Assembly (NCBI RefSeq): GCF_012911015.1
Contig: NZ_WVVV01000002.1
Span: 62,001-126,000 of the forward strand
Origin: Chelativorans sp. ZYF759
GTDB lineage: Bacteria; Pseudomonadota; Alphaproteobacteria; Rhizobiales; Rhizobiaceae
Reading direction: 5' to 3'
DNA: 64,000 bases
The notes beneath the pieces were generated by a model. The model was not told the DNA's origin. It saw nothing but the letters and a program-made list of their open reading frames with translations, and made no database searches. The translations under genes were made by a program, and so were the position numbers. Below, one piece after another: positions 17,117 to 24,887 of the stretch (its first letter is position 1; each line of letters opens with the position of its first letter).

Positions 17117-20100
17117 GCCGCCTCCAGCGCCTGGGCTTCCTCGATGAGGGCCATCAGATCGGCATCGATGGAATTGCGCAGCGGATGCCAAAGCCCGCGC
17201 CGGCGCGCCGACAGGAACCGCTCGGCGATCGAGCGTGCGGCTGCCGGGTTCTGGTCGAGGATGAAGTCGCGAACCCGCTCGTCGCCCAGGTATGCGTCGT
17301 GCACAGCCTCCAGAAGTTCGCCCGGGATGGCCTGCGTGGTCTCGGCAAAGCCGACCAGCCTGTCGACCGTCTCGGCAAATTCCGCCGCACCGCGGGGCCC
17401 GTGCCGAAGCTGTCCCTCGATGAAGCGCGGGTTGATCGCGCGGGCACGTACGGTGCGGGTCACGGCCTCGCCGACCGAGCGCGCGCGCGGCTTTTGCGGG
17501 TCCGTGGTGTCGAGCGCCACCAGATCGGCCTTGCCGCCGAGTGCAGCAACTGCGGCCGCGAAACCGCCGATGAAGGCGACATCGGCCGAGCCTTCGAGAA
17601 TGTCGCGGCCGGGATCGTCGCCCGTATGAACCAGCAGATCGGCGCCGCCGACCCGCTCGGCGAAGGCGCCATGGGCCGCGCGCGAATCGCCGTCCGCCCC
17701 GCCATAGGAATGCGACGTGGCCGCCAGATAGGCATGACCCAATTCCTCGCGCCCCTCCCAGCTTCCCGAGGCGAGCTTTTCCTCGATGCCGGCGCCATAG
17801 GTGCCAGGCCGCGAGCCGAAGATGCGGGCAGGGGCCTTGCCCTCCTCGCGCATGGAAGCGGCCAGCGGGTTTTCCGACCTGTCCTCGTTCCGCGCGGCGA
17901 CGGCCGCGACAGCCGCATCCATCAGCGCGATCTGGGTCGGAAACATGTCGCGGAAGAGTCCCGAGATGCGCCAGGTGACATCGATGCGCGGGCGCCCGAG
18001 AACCGCCGGCGGCAGCACCTCGATGCCGGTCACGCGGCCCGTCGCGTGGTCCCATTGCGGGCGGCAGCCCATCAGCGCCAGCCCCTGGGCGATCTCCTCG
18101 CCGCCTGTGCGCAGCGACTGGCTGCCCCACAGATCGAAGACCAGCGATGTCGGCCAGTCGCCATGCTCCTGCAGATAGCTGCGCAGCACCTCCTCGGCGC
18201 CCGCCTTGCCGAGTTCGAAGGCCGTCGGCGTCGGCATCGTGCGCGGGTCGGCGGCAAAGAGGTTGCGGCCGGTGGGCAGCACGTCGGTGCGGCCACGCGC
18301 CGGTGCACCGGCAGGGCCGGGCGGAATATGGCGGCCATCGAGCGCGGCGAGCAGGGCGGAGCGTTCGCGTTCGGCACTCTCGAGCCGGATGGGCTCGGCA
18401 TCTTCCTCGGCCCGGCCATAGATGTGCAGCCCGTCCTTGATCGCGAAATCCTTGAGATCGCAGAGCCAGGCATCGATGCGCATCAGCGCTTCGCCCGGCG
18501 CGTCTGCCTCCCCGATGCCTGCTTCCGTCGCCAAGCCGGTTTTCCGCGCCGTCTCGACAATCAGTTGCCCAAGCCGGTCGCGCCGCCGCCGGTCGAGCCC
18601 ATCGGCCTGGGCATATTCGTCGACCAGCCGTTCCAGCCTCTGCTGGTAGTCGGAGAGCCCTGCACCCGTCAGTGGCGGCGGCAGATGGCCGATGGTGATC
18701 GCCGCGATGCGGCGCTTGGCCTGCGCGGCTTCGCCCGGATTGGAGACGATGAACGGATAGATAACCGGAAGGCCGCCGGTCACGATCTCCGGAAAGCAGT
18801 CTTGCGACAGCGCCACCGTCTTGCCCGGCAGCCATTCCAGCGTGCCGTGCGCACCGACATGGATCAGCGCATGGCAGCCGAGGGTCTGGCGCAGCCAGAT
18901 GCCGAAGTCGATCAGCTCGTGACGCGGCGCGAGGGTGGGGTCGTGATAATCGGAGCGTCGATCCTCCGAGCGCCCGCGATCGGGGGCCAGTGCGACCGTG
19001 ATGTTGCCGAAGCGGGCGGCGCGGAAGCGCAGCCTACCCCCTCCCTCGTGAGGTCGGGCGCCCCACGTCTCGACCACCTTCCGCTGCGCTTCCGCCGGCA
19101 GGTCTTCGAAACCCTGCACATAATCCTCGACCGCGATCCCTTCATCGGACCGGTCGATCAGCCGCAACAGGTCGCGCGCGTTTTCCGGAATGGCGTCAAC
19201 ATGATAGCCGGCATTCTTGAGATCGTGCAGCATTTCCAGAACGCTCTGCGGCACGTCGAGACCCACGGCATAACCGGTGCGGCCCGTCGCGGCCGGATAG
19301 TCGGGGATGAGGATCGTGACCTTGCGCTCGGCAGGCGGAGTCCACTGCAGCCGGACGAGCTTGGCCACGCGCTCGGCGACGGCGGCGACCCGATCCGGTT
19401 CCGGCCGGTTGACCTGACCGCGAAAGTCCAGCCCGTCGCCGATCTCGGTCACATCCTTGAAGGAGATCGCGCCGGCAAGAATGCGTCCGTCGAGTTCGGG
19501 CAGCACGACATGCATGGCGAGGTCGGCCGGCGCCAGCCCGCGCTCGCCGCTCTCCCAGGCTTCGCGGCGCGTCGTGGCGACGACGGCCTGGAAGACCGGC
19601 ACGCCGATGCGGTCAAACAGAGTCTCGGCACCGGCCTCCGCGCCGCTGGCAAAGGCCGTGGTGGAGATCATCAACGAAGGCGCCAGGCGCGCGCAGCCAT
19701 CCTCGATGAAGCGGGCGACCGCTCCATCCTTCAGGCTGGATACGAAGAGCGGCGCCGCGAAGATGCCCCGCGCGCCGAGTTGCGCGCATAGCGCCTCGAT
19801 CGGCGCGATGTCGGCCGCCAGCAGCATGGAGCGGTAGAAGAGGATCGGCACGCAAGGGGCACCCACTGGCCGTGCCGCCAGCACCGCATCGAGGTCGCAC
19901 ATGCCGCGGTCAGGCAGCCAGAAACCGGCCTTGGGCACCTGTCTTGCCTGCGGCGCCTCGATTGCCTTTCCGGCAAGCCTGGCCATGCGGGCAAGCAGCA
20001 CTTCCATGTTGTCCGGCCCGCCCTCGCGGAAACATTCAAGCAGGTGGGAAAGCTCGTCCTGCGCCAGCGTCGAAAGCGCGGACAGCCGCTCGTCATGCTC

Positions 20101-20457
20101 GCGGCATTCGCCGGGCAGGAGCGCCAGATGGATGCCCTTCTTGCGCGCCAGTTCCGACAGCCGGTCGCAGCCGTATCGCCACCATTCATAGCCGCCGAGA
20201 ACCCGCACCAGCACGATCCTGGCCTGCGCCGCCACCGTGTCGAGCCACAGATCGACCGACATGGGATGGCGCAGGTCGCGCAGAGCGGCAAGGCGCAGCG
20301 TCGGCATGTCATCCGCTTTCGCCCGCCATGCGGCAGCCACCGCCGACAGGTCGCTGTCGGAAAAGGACAGCACCACCATCTCGGCCGGTTGCTGGGCCAG
20401 ATCGATGGGCTCGATCAGGTCGTCCAGCGTGGCCGTGGAGGTGGCGAGCAAGTGCAT
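17113..20457 (-). CDS. cobN: Cobaltochelatase subunit CobN
   Basis: CobN is the large catalytic subunit of the ATP-dependent aerobic cobalt chelatase and works with the CobS and CobT AAA+/MIDAS partners, which are not in this window. The 1114-residue protein is shorter than the roughly 1275-residue Pseudomonas denitrificans enzyme. It still has the family core HVGAHGTLEWLPGK, YPFIVSNPGEAAQAKRR, AWLCDLKDFAIKDGLHIYG and the C-terminal YLGDERVRDFILDQNPAA. It is the largest gene here. It lies four bases after cobW and overlaps cobG. It follows the riboswitch-fronted DUF1636-cobW pair. Confidence 0.95.
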   Translation of the reverse strand: MHLLATSTATLDDLIEPIDLAQQPAEMVVLSFSDSDLSAVAAAWRAKADDMPTLRLAALRDLRHPMSVDLWLDTVAAQARIVLVRVLGGYEWWRYGCDRLSELARKKGIHLALLPGECREHDERLSALSTLAQDELSHLLECFREGGPDNMEVLLARMARLAGKAIEAPQARQVPKAGFWLPDRGMCDLDAVLAARPVGAPCVPILFYRSMLLAADIAPIEALCAQLGARGIFAAPLFVSSLKDGAVARFIEDGCARLAPSLMISTTAFASGAEAGAETLFDRIGVPVFQAVVATTRREAWESGERGLAPADLAMHVVLPELDGRILAGAISFKDVTEIGDGLDFRGQVNRPEPDRVAAVAERVAKLVRLQWTPPAERKVTILIPDYPAATGRTGYAVGLDVPQSVLEMLHDLKNAGYHVDAIPENARDLLRLIDRSDEGIAVEDYVQGFEDLPAEAQRKVVETWGARPHEGGGRLRFRAARFGNITVALAPDRGRSEDRRSDYHDPTLAPRHELIDFGIWLRQTLGCHALIHVGAHGTLEWLPGKTVALSQDCFPEIVTGGLPVIYPFIVSNPGEAAQAKRRIAAITIGHLPPPLTGAGLSDYQQRLERLVDEYAQADGLDRRRRDRLGQLIVETARKTGLATEAGIGEADAPGEALMRIDAWLCDLKDFAIKDGLHIYGRAEEDAEPIRLESAERERSALLAALDGRHIPPGPAGAPARGRTDVLPTGRNLFAADPRTMPTPTAFELGKAGAEEVLRSYLQEHGDWPTSLVFDLWGSQSLRTGGEEIAQGLALMGCRPQWDHATGRVTGIEVLPPAVLGRPRIDVTWRISGLFRDMFPTQIALMDAAVAAVAARNEDRSENPLAASMREEGKAPARIFGSRPGTYGAGIEEKLASGSWEGREELGHAYLAATSHSYGGADGDSRAAHGAFAERVGGADLLVHTGDDPGRDILEGSADVAFIGGFAAAVAALGGKADLVALDTTDPQKPRARSVGEAVTRTVRARAINPRFIEGQLRHGPRGAAEFAETVDRLVGFAETTQAIPGELLEAVHDAYLGDERVRDFILDQNPAAARSIAERFLSARRRGLWHPLRNSIDADLMALIEEAQALEAA

Positions 20458-20461
20458 CGTA

Positions 20462-21499
20462 TCAGGCCGCCAGCGCCTTCTCGATCGCTGCGCGGTCGAG
20501 GCCCTTCAATCCGATAACCACCAGCCGCGTGCCGCGCTGCTCGCCGGCCTCCCAGGCGCGGTCGTAATAATGCGCCACGCGCGGGCCGACCGCCTGGACG
20601 AGGAGGCGCATCGGCTTGCCCACGACCTCGGCAAAACCCTTCACACGCAGGGCGTTTTCGGCTTCGGCCGCAGCCGACACCTTGCGCGCCAGTTCTTCCG
20701 GATCGGCGACCGCCGGCAGTTCGATGACGAAGGTGTCGAAATCGTCGTGTTCGTGGTCGAAGGCGCCGTCATGGCCGGTCTTGCGGTTCTCGATGTCGTC
20801 TTCGACCGCCAGACCCATGCCGAGCAGCACCGAGGCATCGACCTGGCCGTTGGCCGCCGGCACGATCTTGACGGCGCGGGCGAGATGGCCGGCGACACGC
20901 GCCTCGGCCCTTTTGCGCGCATCTTCATCGATCAGATCCGTCTTCGACAGCACGATCAGGTCGGCGCAGGCGATCTGGTCGTCGAACACCTCCTCCACGG
21001 GATCGTCGTGGTCGAGCGAATCGTCGGCTTCGCGCTGGGCGGCAAGTGCCTCCATGTCATGGGCGACGCGACCCTCGGCAAGCGCGACGCCATCGACCAC
21101 GGCAACAACCCCGTCCACGGTCACCCGGCTCTTGATGTTCGGCCAGTTGAAGGCCTGGATCAGCGGCTTGGGCAATGCCAGGCCCGAGGTCTCGATCAGG
21201 ATGTGGTCGACCTTCGGCTCGCGCGACAGGATGAGGTCGAGCGCCGGCGCGAAATCATCGGCCACGGTACAGCAGATGCAGCCATTGGCGAGTTCCACCA
21301 CATTCTCTTCCGGGCAGGCCTCGATGCCGCAGCCCTTGAGGATATCGCCGTCCACGCCGACATCGCCGAACTCGTTGACGATCAGCGCCAGGCGCTTGCC
21401 ATTTGCGTTTTCGAGCACGTGGCGGATCAGCGTCGTCTTGCCCGAGCCGAGAAAGCCGGTGACGACGGTGCAGGGCACGCGGGAAAGCGAAGCGGTCAT
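20462..21499 (-). CDS. cobW: CobW-type GTP-dependent metallochaperone (COG0523)
   Basis: CobW proteins are G3E GTPases thought to deliver metal, here probably cobalt to the CobN chelatase. The 345-residue protein shows Walker A GFLGSGKTTLIRHVLE near residue 15, the metal-binding CxCC as NGCICCTV near residue 74, NEFGDVGVDGDIL near residue 41 and the guanine-specificity NKTD-type segment VLSKTDLIDEDA. The C-terminal CobW_C domain is present. The stop of DUF1636 overlaps its start by four bases, and cobN begins four bases after it. This strongly suggests a DUF1636-CobW-CobN functional unit. Confidence 0.94.
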   Translation of the reverse strand: MTASLSRVPCTVVTGFLGSGKTTLIRHVLENANGKRLALIVNEFGDVGVDGDILKGCGIEACPEENVVELANGCICCTVADDFAPALDLILSREPKVDHILIETSGLALPKPLIQAFNWPNIKSRVTVDGVVAVVDGVALAEGRVAHDMEALAAQREADDSLDHDDPVEEVFDDQIACADLIVLSKTDLIDEDARKRAEARVAGHLARAVKIVPAANGQVDASVLLGMGLAVEDDIENRKTGHDGAFDHEHDDFDTFVIELPAVADPEELARKVSAAAEAENALRVKGFAEVVGKPMRLLVQAVGPRVAHYYDRAWEAGEQRGTRLVVIGLKGLDRAAIEKALAA

Positions 21500-21930
21500 T
21501 TCTGCTCCTTGAGCATGGAAAGAGGGGGAATGCGCGAAATGAGGCCGCGCTTGAGGCAGTCGGGCCGGCCGCGCCAGGGAATGAGGCCATTGTCGGATGT
21601 CTGGAAGAGGCGCGCGCCCTCGATGAGGTCGCCGGCATTCTCGAGCGTCAGGTCACCGAAGACGTAGGACCAGCCGCCATCCTTCACCAGCGCGGCCGAA
21701 AGCCGGCGCTTGCAATTGCCGAGGCATTCCACGCTCTCGACGCGGATGGAGCGATCATCATTGGCGGCGCGCACGGCCTCGCCCAGCCTTTCGCCGGGCC
21801 GCGGGCGGGTGTCGGAGCCATCTTCCGCGCGGCATGACGAGCACACCATGACAGTGACGATGTCAGCCGGCGCAGGCACCGGCGTCTCGTCGGGCACGGC
21901 CGAATCGGCCGGGTCGGTATTGAAGGTCAA
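21496..21930 (-). CDS. DUF1636 metal- or cluster-binding protein
   Basis: This is a 144-residue DUF1636 (COG5469) protein of unknown function. Four cysteines in a CSSC and CLGNC pattern, about 40 residues apart, followed by KRRLSAALVKDGGWSYVFG, resemble thioredoxin-like [2Fe-2S] ferredoxins. A cluster or metal site is therefore plausible. No ATG fits; the TTG at 21930 has AAGGAG eight bases upstream. It is the first gene after the leftward cobalamin riboswitch and overlaps cobW. The context suggests cobalt handling or electron supply for corrin synthesis (inference). Confidence 0.85.
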   Translation of the reverse strand: MTFNTDPADSAVPDETPVPAPADIVTVMVCSSCRAEDGSDTRPRPGERLGEAVRAANDDRSIRVESVECLGNCKRRLSAALVKDGGWSYVFGDLTLENAGDLIEGARLFQTSDNGLIPWRGRPDCLKRGLISRIPPLSMLKEQK

Positions 21931-21979
21931 TTCGCGTTCTCCTTGCCCGGGTCACCCGCCAGGCGTTTCAGGATTGCAC

Positions 21980-22158
21980 TCGTGACGGCAGGTCTCCTGG
22001 CTCGCGGGTCTCAGCTTTCGGGCCGCCTTCCCGGGTGAAAACCCAGTGGCTGTCGGCCGAAAGCTCGCCGCTCACAGTTGCGGGGACAGCTACGGAATTG
22101 GGCAAGCCCGCACCGTATTCCCTCTTAGCCCCGACCTTTGGAGGACGGGGACCGTCAT
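21980..22158 (-). promoter_or_regulatory. Cobalamin riboswitch in front of DUF1636-cobW-cobN
   Basis: On the minus strand the element starts near ATGCGGTGATGACGG and has GAGGGAATACGGTGCGGGC, the conserved GTCCCCGCAACTGTGAGCGG core and ACCCGGGAAGG. It ends with the B12 box CGCGAGCCAGGAGACCTGCC (reverse of 21987-22006). These are the standard AdoCbl riboswitch parts. The expression platform between the box and the TTG start at 21930 is short, favouring translational control or an overlapping hairpin. Expression of the leftward arm should fall when cobalamin is plentiful. Confidence 0.93.
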
Positions 22159-22164
22159 CACCGC

Positions 22165-22193
22165 ATTTAGGCCGCGCCTGCCGACCGTGTCAA
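22165..22193 (-). promoter_or_regulatory. Sigma-70 type promoter for the leftward cobalamin arm
   Basis: Reading the minus strand, a perfect -35 TTGACA (22193-22188) is followed by 17 bases and CTAAAT (22170-22165), close to the alphaproteobacterial -10. The start of transcription would fall about seven bases further, near 22158, exactly where the riboswitch begins. The rightward promoter was not identified with confidence; TTTACC at 22231 is only a weak -10 candidate. Confidence 0.65.
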
Positions 22194-22245
22194 CGCGACG
22201 CAAGACGGGTTCCCGAGCGCGCCGAATTGCTTTACCCTCCCGCTC

Positions 22246-22420
22246 GTGTCGGTTCCCGAAAGGGACCAGAGGGAACGCGGTGAGGATTTCTGATCCAATG
22301 CCGCGGCTGCCCCCGCAACTGTAAGCGGCGAGCTTGCCCCAGATGCCACTGGAATTTCGATTCCGGGAAGGCGGGGCGGAAGCGCTGAACCGCGAGCCAG
22401 GAGACCTGCCGGCACGAAGA
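22246..22420 (+). promoter_or_regulatory. Cobalamin riboswitch in front of cbtB-cbtA
   Basis: The element begins TCGGTTCCCGAAAGGGA and has AGAGGGAACGCGGTG, the core GGCTGCCCCCGCAACTGTAA, GCCACTGG, a GGGAAGG segment, and the B12 box GCGAGCCAGGAGACCTGCC at 22393-22411. All conserved parts of an AdoCbl riboswitch are present. Downstream, GCCCTC/GAGGGC forms a small hairpin just ahead of the AAAGGA ribosome site of cbtB, a likely expression platform. It is predicted to repress cobalt import and the rightward arm when cobalamin is high. Confidence 0.95.
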
Positions 22421-22464
22421 CTGGGGACAAACGGCCCTCGGGTGGAGGGCGAAAGGATATTCAC

Positions 22465-22644
22465 ATGAACACCGCTTCCAGAACGCTATCGGCATCTGCT
22501 TCATCGCAGTCGCGCATTTTGCAGCTCGCCTTCGCTGGCATGCTCGGCATCTTCATCGTCGGTTTTTCGGGCTTTGCTCACATCGACGCTGTGCACAACG
22601 CCGCGCACGACTACCGCCATTCCATGGGCTTTCCCTGCCACTGA
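22465..22644 (+). CDS. cbtB: Cobalt transporter subunit CbtB
   Basis: CbtB is the small subunit of the CbtAB cobalt importer often found under cobalamin riboswitches. The 59-residue protein has one hydrophobic segment (LAFAGMLGIFIVGFSGFAHI, residues about 21-40). Its C-terminus is His-rich: DAVHNAAHDYRH and FPCH, the conserved putative metal-binding tail. The ATG at 22465 has AAAGGA eight bases upstream. It ends 22 bases before cbtA. Confidence 0.93.
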   Translation: MNTASRTLSASASSQSRILQLAFAGMLGIFIVGFSGFAHIDAVHNAAHDYRHSMGFPCH

Positions 22645-22666
22645 CGCGCGCGAGCGGAGCTTTCCA

Positions 22667-23446
22667 ATGACCATCTTTCGAAACGTCGTGTTCGTCGCGG
22701 CGCTGGCCGGGCTTGTGGCCGGACTTGCCATGAGCGCTATGCAGTTTTTCGCCACCACGCCGCTGATCGTCGCGGCCGAGGAATTTGAGGGAATGGAGGT
22801 CGCGCCAGCGCCGGCCGCCGCGCCTTCTGTCCAAGACCACGATCATGGTCACGCCCACGCCTCCGACGACGCCCACGCCCATGAGGATGACCACGGCCAC
22901 AGCCATTCGGGCTGGGTGCCGGAAGACGGCTTCGAGCGCGAAAGCCTGACCGTTCTGGCCAATGTCGTCACCGCGGTCGGGTTCGGCCTGATGCTGGTGG
23001 TTGCCGCCGAACTGGCCGGCGGCATCCAGTCCTGGCGACAGGGTATCTATTGGGGCTTTGCCGGTTTTGCCGTGTTCACCCTTGCGCCGGGTCTTGGACT
23101 GCCGCCCGAACTGCCGGGCATGCCGGCGGCCGATCTCTTGCCCCGACAGATCTGGTGGGTGGCGACGGTTGCGGCCACGGCAGGCGGTCTGGCGCTGATC
23201 GCATTCGGACGCAATGCGGTTCTGGCGATCTTGGGCGTGGCGCTGATCGTCGCGCCCCATGTCGTCGGCGCCCCGCAGCCCGTAAGCCACGAATCGTCCG
23301 TGCCGGTTGAATTGCACAGCCAGTTCGTGACGGCTGCCACGCTGACGAGCCTTGTGTTCTGGGTGGTCCTGGGCGCCATGGTGGGCGTCTTGCGGGGTCG
23401 CTTCGCCGACCCCGTTGCAGGTGCGGAGCAGGGCAGCCTTGCCTGA
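22667..23446 (+). CDS. cbtA: Cobalt transporter subunit CbtA
   Basis: CbtA is the multi-spanning partner of CbtB. The 259-residue protein starts with a hydrophobic segment (VVFVAALAGLVAGLAMSAMQ). It then has a His/Asp-rich loop at residues about 58-83 (DHDHGHAHASDD, HAHEDDHGHSHSG) and five more hydrophobic segments. FTLAPGLGLPPELPGMPAADL matches the family core. The His-rich loop probably captures cobalt in the periplasm. The ATG at 22667 lies 22 bases after cbtB, and the last eight bases overlap the proposed cobU start. Placement under a cobalamin riboswitch supports cobalt rather than nickel. Confidence 0.93.
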   Translation: MTIFRNVVFVAALAGLVAGLAMSAMQFFATTPLIVAAEEFEGMEVAPAPAAAPSVQDHDHGHAHASDDAHAHEDDHGHSHSGWVPEDGFERESLTVLANVVTAVGFGLMLVVAAELAGGIQSWRQGIYWGFAGFAVFTLAPGLGLPPELPGMPAADLLPRQIWWVATVAATAGGLALIAFGRNAVLAILGVALIVAPHVVGAPQPVSHESSVPVELHSQFVTAATLTSLVFWVVLGAMVGVLRGRFADPVAGAEQGSLA

Positions 23447-23954
23447 GACCTCGCGCCTGACGCTGGTTCTGGGCGGCGCCCGCTCCGGCAAGAGCAGTCA
23501 CGCGGAAGGGCTGGTGACGGCCCTTCCTGCGCCTTGGCTCTATCTCGCCACCGCCGAGGCCTGGGACGAGGAGATGCGCGCGCGCATCGCGGCCCATCAG
23601 GCGCGCCGCGGGGAGGGCTGGAGGACGATCAACGCGCCCTTGCAATTGGCCGATGCGCTCGACCAGATCGATCCGGGCGTCCCGGTCCTGATCGACTGCC
23701 TGACGCTCTGGCTGTCCAACCACATGCTGGCGGAAAACGATGTCGAGGCCGAAAGCGCGCGGCTGGTGGACCTGTTGGCGCGACCGCGCGGGCCTTGGTT
23801 CGTGGTCTCCAACGAGGTGGGGCAGGGCATCGTGCCCGACAATGCACTCGGGCGCCGTTTCAGGGACGCTCAGGGGCGTCTCAATCAGATGGTCGCGGCC
23901 CGAGCCCACGACGTGCTGCTGATGGTCGCTGGCATTCCCATGAAGGTGAAGTGA
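23439..23954 (+). CDS. cobU: Adenosylcobinamide kinase / guanylyltransferase (CobP in Pseudomonas naming)
   Basis: CobU phosphorylates adenosylcobinamide and then transfers GMP from GTP. The 171-residue protein has P-loop LVLGGARSGKSSHAEGL, the guanylylated-His region RIAAHQARRGEGW, LIDCLTLWLSNHML and WFVVSNEVGQGIVPDN. No ATG fits. A TTG at 23439 with CAGGG about five bases upstream gives normal length and overlaps cbtA by eight bases. GTG or TTG codons slightly upstream are alternatives. The stop overlaps the cobO start by one base. Confidence 0.92.
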   Translation: MPETSRLTLVLGGARSGKSSHAEGLVTALPAPWLYLATAEAWDEEMRARIAAHQARRGEGWRTINAPLQLADALDQIDPGVPVLIDCLTLWLSNHMLAENDVEAESARLVDLLARPRGPWFVVSNEVGQGIVPDNALGRRFRDAQGRLNQMVAARAHDVLLMVAGIPMKVK

Positions 23955-24568
23955 TGACCGAAATCGACGAGACGCAAGCCGCGCGCCACCGCGCCAAGAT
24001 GGCCAAGCGCAAGGCGGTCCAGGATGCGGAAGTTGCGGAAAAGAAGATCGAGAAGGGCCTTTTGATCGTCAACACCGGTCCGGGCAAGGGCAAGTCGACC
24101 GCCGCCTTCGGCCTGGCGCTCCGGATGCTCGGCCATGGGCGGCGGGTCGGTGTCGTGCAGTTCGTGAAGGGCGCCTGGCACACCGGCGAGAAGGATGCGC
24201 TGGAGCATTTCGGCGATCTGGTCACCTGGCACACCATGGGCGAGGGCTTCACCTGGGAGACGCAGGATCTGGCCCGCGACATCGCGGCCGCCGAAGCCGC
24301 CTGGGCCAAGGTGCGTGACCTGATGGCCGACGAGACGATCGCGCTGATCATCCTAGACGAACTCAACATCGCGCTGCGCTACGAATACCTGCCGCTGGCG
24401 GAGGTCGTGGCCCAGTTGCAGGCGCGTCGGCCCGATCTCCACGTCGTCGTCACCGGACGCAACGCCAAGCCGGAACTCATGGAGGCCGCCGATCTGGTCA
24501 CCGAGATGGGTGCGACCAAGCATCATTTCAAAGCCGGCGTGAAGGCGCAGCAGGGGATCGAGTTCTGA
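23954..24568 (+). CDS. cobO: Cob(I)yrinic acid a,c-diamide adenosyltransferase
   Basis: CobO transfers the 5'-deoxyadenosyl group from ATP to the cobalt of cob(I)yrinic acid a,c-diamide. The 204-residue protein has the N-terminal Lys/Arg-rich helix, P-loop NTGPGKGKSTAAFGLALRML near residue 40, VVQFVKGAW, IILDELNIALRY and VVVTGRNAKPELMEAADLV. This is the BtuR/CobA-CobO type rather than PduO or EutT. Its ATG overlaps the cobU stop. It needs a Co(I) form, so an unlinked corrin reductase is implied. Confidence 0.95.
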   Translation: MTEIDETQAARHRAKMAKRKAVQDAEVAEKKIEKGLLIVNTGPGKGKSTAAFGLALRMLGHGRRVGVVQFVKGAWHTGEKDALEHFGDLVTWHTMGEGFTWETQDLARDIAAAEAAWAKVRDLMADETIALIILDELNIALRYEYLPLAEVVAQLQARRPDLHVVVTGRNAKPELMEAADLVTEMGATKHHFKAGVKAQQGIEF

Positions 24569-24637
24569 TGGCTCGCAATGGTCGGAGCGCCGCCCTATCT
24601 CTGGCCTCTGAATATCAAGCTTGTTGGAACCTCTTTG

Positions 24638-24862
24638 ATGAAATCAACCCCCGTTGCCTATCTCTTGCTGTTGCTCGGGCTCGTCGGCTTCTGCGGACTG
24701 CACCGCTTCTACACGGGCCGCTTCAAGACCGGCCTCCTGTGGCTGCTGACGCTCGGCCTGCTCGGCATCGGGCAGATTATCGACATCTTCCTGGTGCCCT
24801 CCATGGTCCGCGAGGCCAATCTGGAACATCGCGTCGACAATCTGGAATCGCGCCGCGGCTGA
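24638..24862 (+). CDS. TM2-domain small membrane protein
   Basis: This 74-residue protein has the TM2 domain: a hydrophobic hairpin beginning YLLLLLGLVGFCGLHRFYTG, with the LHRFYTGRFKTG turn, then LLWLLTLGLLGIGQIIDIF. The C-terminus is a short charged coil (REANLEHRVDNLESRRG). The ATG at 24638 is preferred over one 60 bases upstream because it starts directly at the domain. It lies between cobO and cobQ, 70 bases after cobO and 25 before cobQ, on the same strand. Its function is unknown and it has no established cobalamin role. Confidence 0.8.
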   Translation: MKSTPVAYLLLLLGLVGFCGLHRFYTGRFKTGLLWLLTLGLLGIGQIIDIFLVPSMVREANLEHRVDNLESRRG

Positions 24863-24887
24863 TTGATCCCGCGGCCGGGGCCTGCCC

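Noticed and set aside
15848-18835. A 995-residue fusion of CobG with an N-terminal extension
   Set aside because: The extra part is an out-of-frame reading of cobN; the CobG N-terminus and the ATGA overlap fix the start at 17116.
17113-20457. Long open frame on the plus strand antisense to cobN and an extended minus-strand frame upstream of cobG
   Set aside because: Both are shadows of the GC-rich cobN coding sequence. They have no ribosome site, no recognisable motif and no plausible start, while cobN has full family motifs.
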